Source of the DNA: Leptospira sanjuanensis
GTDB taxonomy: Bacteria > Spirochaetota > Leptospiria > Leptospirales > Leptospiraceae
Length of the DNA: 64,000 bases
Assembly (NCBI RefSeq): GCF_022267325.1
Contig: NZ_JAIZBG010000001.1
Coordinates: 1,058,001 to 1,122,000, forward strand
Direction of reading: 5' to 3'
The position numbers were made by a program, and so were the translations under genes. How positions within the stretch are numbered: position 1 is the stretch's first letter; every line of letters begins with the position of its first letter. The notes beneath the pieces were generated by a model that worked only from the letters and a program-made list of their open reading frames with translations, was not told the origin of the DNA and made no database searches. This document shows positions 34,473 through 50,426 of the stretch, piece after piece.

Positions 34473-36323
34473 TCATGAAAGAATCGGAATATACAGAACG
34501 AATAGATTTTCGCCGTTCTTGAAAAGAAAATCATAATGAGCGTTTAGTTTTTCCGCCCGCATTCGAATACTGCTCATTCCGATTCCGGAAGGTTCCTCCG
34601 CGTTGATTTCGAATTTCTTTCCGTCGTCGATCACTTTTAGAGCGAGATGATTCCCTTCCTGATTCCAGCCGATTCTAATATTCTTCGCATCTGAATGTCG
34701 CAGAATATTGGACATGATTTCCAGAAAGATCTTTTGGACGTGCAGACATTGATCGAGATGAATCGAATCGGAAACATCCTCGATTTCCGTTTGGACCTGG
34801 ATGGTTCCCGTGCCTCCTATTCTTTCTCCGTATCTCCTGAATACGTCCTCTACTAGTTCTTTGTTGCTTCCGTGATGATGCATCAAAAACACGATGTCCC
34901 GTACGTTGGAGATCAAATGGCCGACTTCCGTTTTCAACTTCTTCAGAGTGGAATCGTTTTTGTCCTTCGATTCCAGCTCGAAAAGAATCGCGGTCAGCTC
35001 CGAGCCGATCGAATCGTGGATATCCGATGCGATCCGCGTTCTTTCCTGAGCCTGTAATTTTAGTTGTTCGTTGTATTTGATCTGAAGCGCGGCGAATTCT
35101 TTCGCTCTTTCCAAATCCTCCGCGAACTTCGAGGAGATGATATAGGAATTTAATGCGACAAAGGTGATAAGCCCTAAGGGGAAGCTATAGGGAAATAAAA
35201 CATAGACTTCGTATAAACCGTAGAACACGTCGTTCATCATGGTGAAAGCCAGAACACACCCGGTTAAAAGAATCGACTTGGACATCGGCTCTTTCGCCCG
35301 ATATGCTTTGACCGTTCCGACGATCAATACGACTCCGTACAAAGGGGGAGTATACATAAACAAGGAATATAAGGTTACTAGGTTGCGTTCGTTTAAAAAG
35401 AAAATTCCGAGAAAGAATAAGGCGCTGGTTCCGATCGCGATTCGAAACCATTTTAGATCGAACTGGGCCGGAAACATCTTTCGAAGCATGCTATAAAACG
35501 CGGGAAAAAAAGCGGCTTCGCAAAAAAATTCGATTCGAATTCGCAGATCGAGAGATAGATTCGGGATCGCCATATATTGAATTCCGGAAGTGATAAAGGA
35601 ATAGCCCGAAACCAAAAAGCAAAACGCCGCGAAATAAAGAGGAACAAGATCTTTACGATACGATAAAAAGAAAACTACGTGATAAATTCCGAATGAAAAG
35701 ATGAGGATGATCAAAACGATTTCCATCCATTCTTCCTTTCGTTCCTCGGAGTCGATCGTGTGCGCGCCGCCGATTTGAAACGATTTCCGGATTCCTCCTT
35801 TGAGATGATTCCCTTTGAAGTTGGAAACCACGACCGTGATCGTAAAATCTCCCGAAGGAACGTCGGCGGTCGTAAGGAACGGATGCGCGACAAAAACCGT
35901 ATCCAGCGGATCGACTCCGGTAAATCCGTTGGAATAAACCTTATGATCGTCGATGTAAACGTCGTAGACTCCGGGAAGTCTCGGAATACGGATTTTTAGA
36001 TTCGGATTCTTAAAATCGCATAACACGCGCAGACGATAGGAGGCGTATCCTTCAAGAGTGAAATGGCGATCGTATTCCCTCCAAATTCCGGGAACGGGAA
36101 AATACGAAGGTTCTTTTGCGATCGGTTGTTTTCCGTGCGCCAGTTCTTTCCAGTAGAATTCCCAGTTTCCGTTTAGAGAGGCGGTGTTTTCGGCCAGATC
36201 GAAGTTGCGAAGATCGATAACTCCTTTGTCCGCCGAAGGTCTTTCCTTGGACGAAACGGTCGGAGAACAGGAAGCCGTTATCAAACAATAGATTAGAATA
36301 ATGGAATGAAATAGAATTCTCAT
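34473..36323 (-). CDS. 7TM-DISM sensor histidine kinase with N-terminal lipobox
   Basis: A 616-residue sensor kinase. The signal peptide ends in a lipobox-like ITASC (Cys19). A periplasmic jelly-roll domain follows (about 35-190: [38 protein letters not shown]) and then a seven-helix 7TMR-DISM block (about 200-395). The cytoplasmic part is a HisKA_3 kinase with phospho-His in [19 protein letters not shown] and a HATPase with [20 protein letters not shown] and [12 protein letters not shown]. Kinases of this class phosphorylate NarL/LuxR regulators; one is encoded 8 bases upstream. The lipobox suggests the N-terminus may be lipid-anchored. The sensed ligand is probably a carbohydrate-like molecule, by family precedent only. 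Confidence 0.88.
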   Translation of the reverse strand: MRILFHSIILIYCLITASCSPTVSSKERPSADKGVIDLRNFDLAENTASLNGNWEFYWKELAHGKQPIAKEPSYFPVPGIWREYDRHFTLEGYASYRLRVLCDFKNPNLKIRIPRLPGVYDVYIDDHKVYSNGFTGVDPLDTVFVAHPFLTTADVPSGDFTITVVVSNFKGNHLKGGIRKSFQIGGAHTIDSEERKEEWMEIVLIILIFSFGIYHVVFFLSYRKDLVPLYFAAFCFLVSGYSFITSGIQYMAIPNLSLDLRIRIEFFCEAAFFPAFYSMLRKMFPAQFDLKWFRIAIGTSALFFLGIFFLNERNLVTLYSLFMYTPPLYGVVLIVGTVKAYRAKEPMSKSILLTGCVLAFTMMNDVFYGLYEVYVLFPYSFPLGLITFVALNSYIISSKFAEDLERAKEFAALQIKYNEQLKLQAQERTRIASDIHDSIGSELTAILFELESKDKNDSTLKKLKTEVGHLISNVRDIVFLMHHHGSNKELVEDVFRRYGERIGGTGTIQVQTEIEDVSDSIHLDQCLHVQKIFLEIMSNILRHSDAKNIRIGWNQEGNHLALKVIDDGKKFEINAEEPSGIGMSSIRMRAEKLNAHYDFLFKNGENLFVLYIPILS

Positions 36324-36331
36324 ATTCTTTA

Positions 36332-37036
36332 TTACGGATATCCGGGAACGTCCCGGATGATTCCCATTCTTCTGCCGCGGATGATCGCCTCGGATCTGGA
36401 ATGGACTTCCATCTTTTTGTAGATTTTTTCGATATGTCTGCTGACCGTATGGCTGGAAATATCCAATTCCTCCGCGATATCCGGAAAGGTCATGCCAAGC
36501 GCGACTAAGTTGAGAATCTGCATTTCCCGTTCTGTCAATCCGAGAGTATTGGCGATCGGAGGATTTTTGGTTTCTTCTTTTTTCGAAAATTCGCGGATGA
36601 TCTTATCCGCGATCCTGGGAGTCAGAGGCGCTCCTCCGAGTATGATGACTTTGAGTTCCGCGAGAAACAATTCGGGAGAAGTGTCCTTCAGAAGATAACC
36701 GGACGCGCCGGCTCGGATCGCTTCCACGATCTTTTCCTCGTCCTCGAACACCGTGAAGATCACATATTTCGTGTTCGGTGTTTTTTCCTTGAGTTCATGA
36801 AGACATTCGAGTCCGTTTTTTCCGGGAAGTCCGATGTCTAAGATGACAATGTCCGGGGCTTCCTGCGGTAAAAATTCGATCGCCTTTTGGGAATTGGGAT
36901 AGTGTTTGAGAAATTCAAAATCGGAGGACTTGGATAGGAGTTCTTGGAGATTGAGAGCGGTGTGCCGATTGTCCTCGATGATGGAAACTAAATAAGAGGA
37001 TTTCCTTTCTTTCGGCGATTCCGGAGCTACGACCAT
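36332..37036 (-). CDS. NarL/LuxR-family response regulator
   Basis: A 234-residue regulator. Receiver domain (about 15-135) with phospho-acceptor Asp67 in [10 protein letters not shown], Thr/Ser-type switch residue in VIFTVF and Lys in LLKDTS. A LuxR-type helix-turn-helix (about 165-225) with [39 protein letters not shown] in overlapping parts. It precedes the 7TM-DISM kinase by 8 bases in one leftward operon and is the likely partner. Target genes unknown. Confidence 0.93.
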   Translation of the reverse strand: MVVAPESPKERKSSYLVSIIEDNRHTALNLQELLSKSSDFEFLKHYPNSQKAIEFLPQEAPDIVILDIGLPGKNGLECLHELKEKTPNTKYVIFTVFEDEEKIVEAIRAGASGYLLKDTSPELFLAELKVIILGGAPLTPRIADKIIREFSKKEETKNPPIANTLGLTEREMQILNLVALGMTFPDIAEELDISSHTVSRHIEKIYKKMEVHSRSEAIIRGRRMGIIRDVPGYP

Positions 37037-37082
37037 CCATCTGATTCTTCACATCCGTTCGATCCGGTAAATTATTTTTCTG

Positions 37083-37529
37083 TTACCGAAAGAATTCGTT
37101 CCATTCTTCTTTTGCTTTTTCCCATCTGCGTTTGCGATCCTCTTTGTCTTTGATCTTCAGATACAATCGAGGTTCTTTTTCCGGAAAGGTGATACGTACC
37201 CTGTGTTCGTGAAGCACTTCCACGAGAACGGTTTGTTTGTTCTCGATTTCGATCGAATAATTGACGACGCTTTTCATCTTCATCGGAACGAAACCTTGAC
37301 CTAAGTTGCCGATTCCTTTTCGAAAATCCAGTGCCACGCATTCGACCGGTTTATGCCAGGTGTCGCAAAATCTTCCTTCGGGAGGAGGAACCGGTTTAAG
37401 TCCGCATGAAGCCGAAAAGATCATGAGAAACGAAGAAGACGCGATCGCGGCGTATCTTCTAAAAACGTTACGGAGAATCCGATCCTTCTGGACTTCGTTT
37501 AACATTGGAGTCGACCGCGTTTCGTTCAT
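37083..37529 (-). CDS. Hypothetical lipoprotein
   Basis: A 148-residue predicted lipoprotein. The ATG at 37529 overlaps the stop of the upstream gene (ATGA), which supports this start over longer readings. The hydrophobic stretch AIASSSFLMIFSASC ends in a lipobox with Cys42, so the leader is long; ATG codons further in give shorter leaders. The mature part has a CDTWHKPVECVALDF disulfide-like pair and a Lys/Arg/Glu/Trp-rich C-terminus. No family recognised. Confidence 0.65.
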   Translation of the reverse strand: MNETRSTPMLNEVQKDRILRNVFRRYAAIASSSFLMIFSASCGLKPVPPPEGRFCDTWHKPVECVALDFRKGIGNLGQGFVPMKMKSVVNYSIEIENKQTVLVEVLHEHRVRITFPEKEPRLYLKIKDKEDRKRRWEKAKEEWNEFFR

Positions 37530-38530
37530 TGATCCGATTCTAGTTCGAGGTTGAGCTTGGTTTTCAGCGTCGGTTTTTCCTCGATGATTTCCCGGGCGAG
37601 TTTTACGATTTCTTCCCTTCGATCCTCCGCTTTCGGATAGAGTTCTTCGAGGATCGTAATCGATTTCGGATGAAGATTCTGCAGTCTGAAAATCTTCGCT
37701 TCCAAAATCCAAGAACCGGTCGTGATAAAGTCTTCGTTTTCGTTTCGTACCTTGCGGATATAGTTCAAGGAGGAAACGTATTGACCCGCGCGGAATTCGG
37801 AAAGGCCGGTAAGAAAATGGGCTTCCCGATCCGTTAAAAGAATCGAACCGCTGGACTCGGGGCTCGCCAGATTTCGTTTTAAAAATTCGGTGTCGCCCGA
37901 TAACGAAGCGCCTAAGATCGAGATCCAAGTATAACCGATCTTGAATTCGGGACTGATCTTGTCATAAGGAATCGAACTCAAAAGCGCGGTCAAAGATTTT
38001 CTGGAAAGATGTTGTTTGATCGTTTCTCCGAACGCGATCATCGTTTCGTTGTCCGGATTTTCCGCGACGGCCGGATCGATCGCCTTTGCCCGAAGCGCGT
38101 TACGATACATTTCCTCCAGAATCGGAAGATACGAGCCGTCCTCTTTTAGAAAATCGTTGAACCCCGAATAGGCGAGTTTGACGAGCGTTCCCGAATCGAA
38201 TGCGAATCCGTTGAGTAAAAACGAATCATAATTTCCTAATGCAGTGTAAAAATATCCCAGCTCGTCCGATGGGTTCGCGGTAACGTAATCTTTCGCCGCG
38301 TTTTGGAAATTTTTAACCGAACTTTCGTCTAAAGTTCCGGAGAGGATCTGCTGCTGTATGTTCTTTCTTTCCTTTTCGAGTAGAATCTTTCGGTCGCCTG
38401 CAAACAGATTCTTAATGTCTTGGCGGAAAAAAAATCCGGTTCCGCCTAAGAGAAGCAGAAGAGCGGAGAAAATGTACGGTTTATAACTGGTTTTCTTTTT
38501 ATAACTTTTCAGACCGGATTGATACAACAT
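37526..38530 (-). CDS. Membrane-anchored TPR-like protein
   Basis: A 334-residue protein with one N-terminal membrane segment (about residues 19-37) after a Lys-rich start. The rest is helical with TPR-like repeats: LGYFYTALGNYDSFL, FLTGLSEFRAGQYVSSLNYIRKV, FRLQNLHPKSITILEELYPKA. Such proteins often scaffold envelope complexes. It is translationally coupled to the lipoprotein gene downstream. Function unknown. Confidence 0.7.
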   Translation of the reverse strand: MLYQSGLKSYKKKTSYKPYIFSALLLLLGGTGFFFRQDIKNLFAGDRKILLEKERKNIQQQILSGTLDESSVKNFQNAAKDYVTANPSDELGYFYTALGNYDSFLLNGFAFDSGTLVKLAYSGFNDFLKEDGSYLPILEEMYRNALRAKAIDPAVAENPDNETMIAFGETIKQHLSRKSLTALLSSIPYDKISPEFKIGYTWISILGASLSGDTEFLKRNLASPESSGSILLTDREAHFLTGLSEFRAGQYVSSLNYIRKVRNENEDFITTGSWILEAKIFRLQNLHPKSITILEELYPKAEDRREEIVKLAREIIEEKPTLKTKLNLELESDQ

Positions 38531-38549
38531 ACTTCGTCTACTTTTTATC

Positions 38550-38583
<34 letters not shown>

Positions 38584-38635
38584 ATTCTACCCCTAAAACT
38601 TGACACTGAGGACACCCCTGATTCCGTTGGATTCT

Positions 38636-38836
38636 ATGCCGTACGATTACGATTTTGACGAAGATTTTGAATTGGAAACCGGAGACGACGAGGACGTCAC
38701 GGACGAAGAAGTTTTAACGTTTGCTTGTGAGGATTGCGATCACCGTTGGGAAGAGGACGCTTTCGAAGCGGAAGACTACGGTCCCGAGGGCGCGATTTGT
38801 CCGATGTGCGGTTCCGCTGCAGTAATCGAGCTTTGA
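38636..38836 (+). CDS. Small acidic zinc-ribbon protein
   Basis: A 66-residue, strongly acidic protein. It starts at ATG 38636 ([14 protein letters not shown]), after a TTG at 38600 that would extend it by 12 residues. Two Cys pairs, CEDCDHRW and CPMCGS, are spaced as in a zinc ribbon or rubredoxin-like knuckle. Its stop overlaps the TTG start of the next gene. Function unknown; possible regulator or adaptor. Confidence 0.75.
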   Translation: MPYDYDFDEDFELETGDDEDVTDEEVLTFACEDCDHRWEEDAFEAEDYGPEGAICPMCGSAAVIEL

Positions 38837-39420
38837 AAAATACCGGGCCGGTTCGGCGATTCGCATCGAATTCCGCCATCCGGTCTTTCGGGTCCGCATT
38901 CGTTCTATTCCATTTATTCCTTCAAAGTCCGATTTCTTCCACCGATTTCAGCGACGTTTATGATTTTTATAAAAAGGGAAACTATGATACTTTAGTAAAG
39001 GTTTCCCGCACGGCTCTCCGCAAGGAAGAAGTCGATTACCGCATTCTTCTTTTGTATGTCGCCGCGGAAAAAGATCCGGAAGAGATCGACAAAACGCTTC
39101 GAAGTATTTATGAAAAGAAGGATTCGCATCCTGGAATCTTTTACAATTCGGTGTTTTTGTTTCTGGAACGTTGTCTGGTTTTGGAGGACGAATCTTCCGG
39201 AGTTTATTGGGGAAAAATTTTCAAGGAACGCGGATCGTCTTCGGTGCGTTATGCGGAAGGTCTCTATACGTACGCGTGCATTCTTTACGAGGCGGAGAAG
39301 TTCGCCGAGGCGAAGCAGATTCTTTCCAAGCTTAAGGAATTGAAGAACGCCGAGAAGTTGAATAAGAAAATTCGAATTTTAGAATTGAGCATCGAGAAAA
39401 AAACGGAGGCGCAGACGTGA
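38833..39420 (+). CDS. Exported TPR-like protein
   Basis: A 195-residue protein beginning at TTG inside the stop of the zinc-ribbon gene (TTGA), the only start that avoids a long overlap with it. A hydrophobic stretch ([16 protein letters not shown]) gives a signal peptide or anchor. The remainder is helical with TPR-like patterns ([41 protein letters not shown]). It overlaps rsmD by four bases (GTGA). Function unknown. Confidence 0.7.
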   Translation: MKNTGPVRRFASNSAIRSFGSAFVLFHLFLQSPISSTDFSDVYDFYKKGNYDTLVKVSRTALRKEEVDYRILLLYVAAEKDPEEIDKTLRSIYEKKDSHPGIFYNSVFLFLERCLVLEDESSGVYWGKIFKERGSSSVRYAEGLYTYACILYEAEKFAEAKQILSKLKELKNAEKLNKKIRILELSIEKKTEAQT

Positions 39421-40076
39421 AAGTACTCAAGGTACAAACCGGAAAACTCAAAGGTAAGTCGATCGAAACGCCTCCGGCCGTCGCGGGGAACACGAACTTC
39501 ACTCCCGCGATTCTGAAAAAATCCGTATTCGATATTATAGGTTCCTTGGTGTTAAAGGGAAGATTGATTCCGGAGGAATCGGCTTTTATCGACTTTTTTG
39601 CGGGCTCGGGCCAAATGGGATTGGAAGCGGTAAGCCGGGGTTTCGCCAAAGTCGTTTTATACGAACTCGCTTGGGAAAGATCGGATAGTTTGCGGAAGTT
39701 ATTCGCGAAATTAGGGGACAACTGCATCATCTATCGTAAAGACGTATTCCGTTTTTATGATAAACTGGATATCCCCGAAAGATCCCGCGTATTCTTTTTG
39801 GATCCTCCTTATTCTTTTTGGGAAAAGAAGACGGACAAAATCAAGTCCTTGGCGGATGCGTTGTTAAGCGAAGAGACGACCGTGGCCGTTTTCGTTCAGT
39901 CTCCGATCGATCCGGGCTGGTCCGATTTTGAAACCCGTAAATTCGGGAAGAATTTTTTGACCTTCCGGGTCAACGGGGGAGTGTCGGTCGATTTAGAGAA
40001 CGGTTCCGACACCGAAAAGGAAGGCGCCGACGATTCCGACGACTTGTCGGAAGAGAATTCGAACACGGAAGATTGA
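39417..40076 (+). CDS. rsmD: RsmD-like 16S rRNA m2G966 methyltransferase
   Basis: A 219-residue SAM-dependent methyltransferase that modifies G966 of 16S rRNA (E. coli numbering). It contains the N-terminal [11 protein letters not shown] pattern, SAM motif [18 protein letters not shown], and the catalytic motif FLDPPYSFW. The last 35 residues are an acidic tail (Asp/Glu/Ser-rich) that is not part of the usual domain. The GTG start overlaps the stop of the preceding gene, so it is translated by coupling. Confidence 0.88.
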   Translation: MKVLKVQTGKLKGKSIETPPAVAGNTNFTPAILKKSVFDIIGSLVLKGRLIPEESAFIDFFAGSGQMGLEAVSRGFAKVVLYELAWERSDSLRKLFAKLGDNCIIYRKDVFRFYDKLDIPERSRVFFLDPPYSFWEKKTDKIKSLADALLSEETTVAVFVQSPIDPGWSDFETRKFGKNFLTFRVNGGVSVDLENGSDTEKEGADDSDDLSEENSNTED

Positions 40077-40140
40077 TGTTTCGCGGCCTCGGAAGAAAAT
40101 TGAAACCGAACAAAAAAACGTTTTGAAAAAGTTTTTGAAT

Positions 40141-42480
<2,340 letters not shown>

Positions 42481-42522
42481 TGCTTGAAGGATAGGGTTAA
42501 ACTAAAAATCTGTAATTTTAGT

Positions 42523-45843
<3,321 letters not shown>

Positions 45844-45867
45844 AATACATTTTCATTTTTTATTATG

Positions 45868-45893
45868 GGCTCGGAAATTTCCGGGCCTTTTTT
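45868..45893 (+). terminator. Intrinsic terminator of carB
   Basis: GGCTCGGAAA (45868-45877) pairs with TTTCCGGGCC (45878-45887) with one G-T wobble; the central AAATTT forms the turn. Six T follow (45888-45893). It lies 24 bases after the carB stop codon. Confidence 0.85.
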
Positions 45894-46159
45894 ATTTCAA
45901 CATCGAGTGGTCCTTTTTAATTGCATATTTTCTAATTACGCGTATCGATTAATATTCGGCATTGCAGCTTGAATTTGGATGAAAGCCTTTTCGTTTTTAT
46001 TGAGACCTTTAGCGAATGATTTGGTTTGTAAACGTAAATGTTGTATATTAAAATTATATAAAATTTCTTAATGCGAAACGTGATAAATGAGCGTTCGATT
46101 TATCTCAAAAGATTTGGCTTTTCTCCTTGTTAAATTTATATTGTAAAAAAGGAGAGAAA
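45894..46159. other. AT-rich gap before a lipoprotein gene
   Basis: No gene seen. The stretch is clearly more AT-rich than its surroundings (for example TTAAAATTATATAAAATTTC near 46048-46067). TTGTATATTAAAATTATATAAAA holds plausible -10-like elements for the lipoprotein downstream. I see no RNA gene or repeat. Confidence 0.5.
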
Positions 46160-47002
46160 ATGTCGAAATTCAGAAATCAATACCTGTTAATTTTGTTATT
46201 TCTATTATTAGTAAACTGTTCTACAGAAGTCGTTCGAGTGAATAATCCAAAAACGGATAAAGACAAGAAAACTTACGGGCTCGTTGCGTTTGGCCTCTAT
46301 GTATATAATGAAAAACAAACCGATCTATTGGATATGTTTAGTAAGGATAAAGGCAGAGTCTTTAATGATCTTGGTAGGTCCGGGGTTCAATTCTCCGAAA
46401 TTATTTCCAAAGACGCTGCTAAAAATCCTGTCAGCGTCAATCCGTATCCGAATGACAGCCCAGTCCTTGTGGAAAAACGTGACTCGGTGGATTACTTCGA
46501 ATCGAAAGTAGGATATATTTCGCCATTCTATCTGCTGCTTTCCGTTGATCCAACAAAAGAATATCTTATCACGAGAATCGCTTATTCCTATGAAATAAGC
46601 TGTGGCCAGAATTGTAGAAAAACCGTTGTGCAGGATTTTCCTCTCAATTTGGCTAAATCATTTAAAGCGTTTCCGATTAAGGCGAAAGCTGGCGAAATCA
46701 CATTCGGTGGGATCTTGATGGCAAGAGTTTTTCCTACGATGAAGGATGACCCTTTCGGAATTCCGGATGATACGGCTGGTCTCACGGAATTGTTTTCCGG
46801 CAATAAGGTTGCTATTAGTTTAGAGCCCGGAGAAGAGTTTATTCAGAAAATGAATTCTGATGAATTGAAGCAGTTTTTTTACGGCGGGACGGTCGATAAG
46901 AAAAATGCCGAAAAGTTGTTCTACGAAAACTTAATCAAAACTTATCAAGAAGGGTATTGGAAAACTCTAGCGGAGAAAAAGAGAGCCGCTTTAGGCAACT
47001 AA
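46160..47002 (+). CDS. Hypothetical lipoprotein with atypical base composition
   Basis: A 280-residue predicted lipoprotein. ATG at 46160 follows AAAAAAGGAGAGAAA, a strong ribosome site; an in-frame TTG at 46127 would add 11 residues. The signal peptide ends in a lipobox LVNC (Cys20). The mature part has a CGQNC pair near residue 160 and an [14 protein letters not shown] segment. Codons are more AT-rich than those of neighbours (many AAT, TTA, AGA, AAA), and the gap before it is too, so it may be a transferred gene. No family recognised; it could belong to a Leptospira lipoprotein family. Confidence 0.78.
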   Translation: MSKFRNQYLLILLFLLLVNCSTEVVRVNNPKTDKDKKTYGLVAFGLYVYNEKQTDLLDMFSKDKGRVFNDLGRSGVQFSEIISKDAAKNPVSVNPYPNDSPVLVEKRDSVDYFESKVGYISPFYLLLSVDPTKEYLITRIAYSYEISCGQNCRKTVVQDFPLNLAKSFKAFPIKAKAGEITFGGILMARVFPTMKDDPFGIPDDTAGLTELFSGNKVAISLEPGEEFIQKMNSDELKQFFYGGTVDKKNAEKLFYENLIKTYQEGYWKTLAEKKRAALGN

Positions 47003-47010
47003 ATTTGATC

Positions 47011-47047
47011 GCGTCTATTTCGGCGTATTTGAATTCGAAATAGACGC
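47011..47047. terminator. Strong hairpin after the lipoprotein gene
   Basis: GCGTCTATTTCG (47011-47022) is a perfect 12-base inverted repeat of CGAAATAGACGC (47036-47047), with a 13-base loop. It begins 8 bases after the stop codon. A T-rich stretch (ATTTATTTTTTT) comes about 10 bases later, so it is a probable, not classical, terminator. Confidence 0.6.
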
Positions 47048-47151
47048 ATTTCCGCGATTTATTTTTTTCACGAATCTTACTCAATAGTTCATATCACGAA
47101 CTTCGCATATACTTGAATGTTGATCGGATTTCGGTCAAGGTTGGTTGTTTT

Positions 47152-47179
47152 TTTCCATCGGAAACGTTTCCGATGGAAA
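47152..47179. repeat. Perfect 28-base palindrome
   Basis: TTTCCATCGGAAAC (47152-47165) is followed without a gap by its exact reverse complement GTTTCCGATGGAAA (47166-47179). It lies 18 bases from the end of the convergent DUF1499 gene. No T-run on the side expected for a terminator of either gene; it could be a protein-binding site or mRNA end structure. Confidence 0.7.
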
Positions 47180-47197
47180 CGACAAGACGATGTAGTA

Positions 47198-47650
47198 TCA
47201 ATTCGACGAATCGGAAAACTGCGCCCTGATCGTTTCGATTCGTTTGCGATTGACCCCTAAATCCGATTTTCCGAGACGGGAAGCGGATCTAACGTGGATC
47301 AAAGGCGCGTTTGCGTCGAATGCGAATTCCGCATCGTCCACAAATCTCCAGATCAAACTCGTAAACTCAACGTAAAGATATTTGTCTTCCTCTTTTATAA
47401 GATTGGTTCTGGCCGTTCCCAGTATCACTTTCTTCAGCTTTGCTTTCGCATCGGTCGGATTTCCCGAATAGGTCAAGGGTTGAATAAAATGTTCCGGATC
47501 GGATGCAGGTGCAAAACTGCTCACACAATTCGGAGTTTCCGGACAAGGCCCGAGTTTCCCGTTTTGAATCCCTAAGGTTATAGGTCTTGTCCCAGTGCAT
47601 TGAATGAAAAGAAGAATGGAAAACAGGGAGAGGAAACGAGAAAGTCGCAC
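47198..47650 (-). CDS. DUF1499 lipoprotein
   Basis: A 150-residue predicted lipoprotein. I start at GTG 47650, directly before the signal peptide VRLSRFLSLFSILLFIQC; longer readings to 47788 add residues that do not look like a leader. The mature domain matches DUF1499: PCPETPNCVSSFA, then a KLKKVILGTARTNLI-like helix, YLYVEFTSLIWRFVDDAEF and HVRSASRLGKSDLGVNRKRI. The family is widespread in envelopes and of unknown function. Convergent to the AT-rich lipoprotein gene. Confidence 0.82.
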   Translation of the reverse strand: MRLSRFLSLFSILLFIQCTGTRPITLGIQNGKLGPCPETPNCVSSFAPASDPEHFIQPLTYSGNPTDAKAKLKKVILGTARTNLIKEEDKYLYVEFTSLIWRFVDDAEFAFDANAPLIHVRSASRLGKSDLGVNRKRIETIRAQFSDSSN

Positions 47651-47914
47651 GGTAATACTCGAATGCCGATGAACGCCGTTTTTTACGAATCGATTCCCGT
47701 GACTTACTTTCGACTTACGCGCGTTAGGTTGTACTCCGCTTGGAAGCGAAGGAATCACGGAAAAATCAGAAGATGCACATTTTGTCATAAAGGAAGAGTA
47801 TCAGGAAAAACGAAATTGGCGAAAGAATTTTGTATTCTTTTGTAAAAATCTTATCGATTTCTATAAAAAAATAATTTCATGAAATGTGGAGGATTTCACT
47901 CTAAGACGAAAACG

Positions 47915-48466
47915 ATGTCTCTTCTTGAATCTGAAAAAGTACCCTTAGGAAGTTTGCTTCCATCCTTCCAGCTTCCCGACCCGAACGGAACGATTTATTC
48001 CTCCGAAAAACTTTCGGGCGCGACCGGTTTGCTGCTCGTCGTTACGTGCAATCATTGTCCTTATGCGCAGGCGATCTGGCCGAGATTGATTCGTTTTTCC
48101 ACCGAGATTCTTTCCTTAGGAGTAAGAACGGTCGCGATCAATCCGAACATTCATCCAGATTATCCGGATGATTCTCCCCAAATGATGCTCGCAAAAATCA
48201 AAGAATGGGGTATTCCGTTTCCGTATCTCGTGGACGAAGAGCAGGAAGTCGCGAGAAAATTGAGGGCAATGTGCACGCCGGATATTTATCTCTACGACAG
48301 CGAGCAAAAACTTTTTTACCACGGGAGAATGGACGACAACTGGAAAAATGAAAGACAGGTTTCCCGGAAAGAACTCGAATACGCGGTTCATCAACTCGTA
48401 AAGGGAAATCCCGCTCCGATCAATCAGATGCCTTCGATGGGCTGCTCCATCAAGTGGAAGGAGTAA
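47915..48466 (+). CDS. Thioredoxin-fold (redoxin/AhpC-TSA-like) protein
   Basis: A 183-residue cytoplasmic thioredoxin-fold protein. The motif [16 protein letters not shown] near residue 45 supplies the CxxC-type pair (CNHC) and the following Pro; a cis-Pro-like CTPDIYLYD lies near residue 125. It matches a group of peroxiredoxin-like proteins in Leptospira and other bacteria. I start at ATG 47915 ([10 protein letters not shown]), where the family begins; ATG at 47879 would add 12 residues. Likely a thiol redox role. Confidence 0.83.
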   Translation: MSLLESEKVPLGSLLPSFQLPDPNGTIYSSEKLSGATGLLLVVTCNHCPYAQAIWPRLIRFSTEILSLGVRTVAINPNIHPDYPDDSPQMMLAKIKEWGIPFPYLVDEEQEVARKLRAMCTPDIYLYDSEQKLFYHGRMDDNWKNERQVSRKELEYAVHQLVKGNPAPINQMPSMGCSIKWKE

Positions 48467-48470
48467 TTTC

Positions 48471-49712
48471 TTGCCTGCAATCACACCCGATCATACTCCC
48501 GTCGCCGCCGAATTCCAGGACGCGAACGTAATCAGCGAACATTATCGCGAAATCGAAACGAAAGCCCTCGATCATTTTCGCGAGGAATTTAAAAAGAATG
48601 AAAACGCTCTGGAAAACGTTCCCGTTACCGGATTGAATCCTTTTTTAAAACGAAGCGGGGATCTCTATCAGGATTGGAGAATCTTAAAAAAGAATCTTAC
48701 CGATAAATACGACGAACTTCAGAAAAGTAGAAATCTCGAATATGAATTGATCTATCGTAAACTCGTCGCGGATAAAAATCACAAAGCGAAGCCGACTTCG
48801 CTCATAGGGGATATTTTTCAATCCGTTGTCGACGGAGTTTTGAACACGGTTTATACCTGGTTCGATTCGGAGAAGAAAACCGATCCTCCTCAAACCGCGG
48901 TTACTCCGGAAAAACATCCGAAGAAAGAAAGCGACGACTTGAAAAAACTCTACCGGGAAATGGTGCAAAAGAAATTAAAAGAAAGGGACCGAAGTTTTTC
49001 CCTGTTTCAAGATATTTTGAAAGAGTCGGCTTTGAATTGGAATCAGTCGTATCGAAAGAAGTTTCATCAAAGTCTCGCTTCCACGGTCAAACAACTCGAA
49101 TCTTCCAAGGCGAACAAGGCCGAAATTTTAAACGTTTCCAAAACGGCGAAGAAGGCGGTGCTAAGTTTTCACGACGAGGATAAGATTCAAAAATATTCCA
49201 TTTTTATGATAGACTATTTCTTCGATCGACTTTTGAAAAAGGAGCCGGTCGCGGAAAACAAAATGGTTCTTCCCGAAAAAACGGAACCCGCAAAATCCGA
49301 GGAAAATAAAACCGCCGCCTTGATTCCGAATCCCACAAGGGAGAATTCCGAGGCGCAAAAGGCGGTGGATCGCGTCGTAAACGAATCGAATCACGAAAAC
49401 GGAAAACAAAACGGCTCCAAGAAGAAATGTCCGATCACGGATTTGCCGGATCATCTCATCAAGGAATGTTATTCCGATTATTTGATCGTGGACTTGTCGA
49501 CGAAAGAGAAACGTTTGGAGTTGCATCGGATCCGTCTCGGGAAAGAGAATCAAAACACGAGAGCGGAAGCGATCGAATTCTTCAGTCAATGTGCGAACAA
49601 GGACTCCGGCTCGGTAACGGTCGCGGAAGCCGTATTAAAACGACACAATATCACACAAGAGGAAGAATCCCGTTTAAAGGATATGATCCAAAAGCAAAAG
49701 TCGTGTAAGTAG
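48471..49712 (+). CDS. Uncharacterised charged protein
   Basis: A 413-residue soluble protein starting at TTG with AAGGAG 8 bases upstream, four bases after the redoxin stop. It is rich in Lys, Glu and Asp with long helical, partly coiled-coil segments (about 25-110 and 150-260). A Pro/Glu/Asn-rich linker (about 270-315) leads to a C-terminal domain with [20 protein letters not shown] and four Cys in total. No family recognised. Likely in one operon with its neighbours on both sides. Confidence 0.72.
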   Translation: MPAITPDHTPVAAEFQDANVISEHYREIETKALDHFREEFKKNENALENVPVTGLNPFLKRSGDLYQDWRILKKNLTDKYDELQKSRNLEYELIYRKLVADKNHKAKPTSLIGDIFQSVVDGVLNTVYTWFDSEKKTDPPQTAVTPEKHPKKESDDLKKLYREMVQKKLKERDRSFSLFQDILKESALNWNQSYRKKFHQSLASTVKQLESSKANKAEILNVSKTAKKAVLSFHDEDKIQKYSIFMIDYFFDRLLKKEPVAENKMVLPEKTEPAKSEENKTAALIPNPTRENSEAQKAVDRVVNESNHENGKQNGSKKKCPITDLPDHLIKECYSDYLIVDLSTKEKRLELHRIRLGKENQNTRAEAIEFFSQCANKDSGSVTVAEAVLKRHNITQEEESRLKDMIQKQKSCK

Positions 49713-49715
49713 GCT

Positions 49716-50423
49716 TTGGGACTTTTAGAAAAAGCGATCGATCGTTACGGCGGTTGGAAACTCTGGGATCGCGTCGATTCATTCGAACTCGAGTTGAAAT
49801 ATCTCGGCGCGCCGATTCCTAACCGAAAGGGTTTAGGCAAAACGTTCGCGAAACCGAACTTTCTAAAAATTTATCCCAAATCGTTCACGGCCGAGTTTTT
49901 GGAATATCCTTCCGCCGGTAAAAAAATCGTATTCCAAAACGGTAAAGTAGGAATCTTTTATATACAAGAAACCGATTTCGAATTCGAGATTCCAGATTAC
50001 AGAGAAACGTTCCGAGGTTTCCGGAAATACAGACGCTGGAATCCGTTGGATGCCGCGTATTTTTTCGGATATGCGATGACTCAATACTTCAGCGTTCCTT
50101 TTGTACTCAAGGAATTCGGAGTTCGGGAAGTTCCTCTGATCGACGGTTTTCGAATCGACGCGGAGTTCCCGCAATCCATACACACTCACTGCCGAAAACA
50201 ATCCTATTATTTCAACGAAGAAGGTCTTTTAATACGCAACGATTACACCGCCGACGTGATCGGACCTTGGGCGATCGGCGCACATCTTACGACGGATTAT
50301 CGGGAGATGGACGGAATTCCGGTCGCGACTCGACGCAAGGTCTTTGTTCGTTTGGGAAAGTTTGTAACGCGGATTTGCGTTTTGTCGGCGGAGTTGAATC
50401 CGATTCGAGTGAATTTTCGTTGA
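49716..50423 (+). CDS. Uncharacterised protein, LolA-like pattern
   Basis: A 235-residue soluble protein starting at TTG three bases after the previous stop. It shows a repeated beta-strand pattern: [78 protein letters not shown]. This resembles the LolA/LppX-type open barrel seen in lipoprotein carriers and MucB-like proteins, but no signal peptide is visible. Function unknown. Confidence 0.68.
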   Translation: MGLLEKAIDRYGGWKLWDRVDSFELELKYLGAPIPNRKGLGKTFAKPNFLKIYPKSFTAEFLEYPSAGKKIVFQNGKVGIFYIQETDFEFEIPDYRETFRGFRKYRRWNPLDAAYFFGYAMTQYFSVPFVLKEFGVREVPLIDGFRIDAEFPQSIHTHCRKQSYYFNEEGLLIRNDYTADVIGPWAIGAHLTTDYREMDGIPVATRRKVFVRLGKFVTRICVLSAELNPIRVNFR

Positions 50424-50426
50424 AGC

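Noticed and set aside
34280..34522. Open frame of 80 codons after the 33516-34283 gene
   Set aside because: It overlaps the kinase gene on the other strand by 50 bases, is composed of AT-rich low-complexity codons, and has no recognisable domain.
37530..37928. Longer reading (281 codons) of the 37083-37529 lipoprotein
   Set aside because: The extra part is antisense-like, Arg/Ser-rich sequence inside the TPR-like gene; the ATGA overlap at 37526-37529 gives a better start.
38600..38635. TTG start that lengthens the zinc-ribbon protein by 12 residues
   Set aside because: The extra residues are not similar in character to the acidic protein, and the ATG at 38636 is the natural start.
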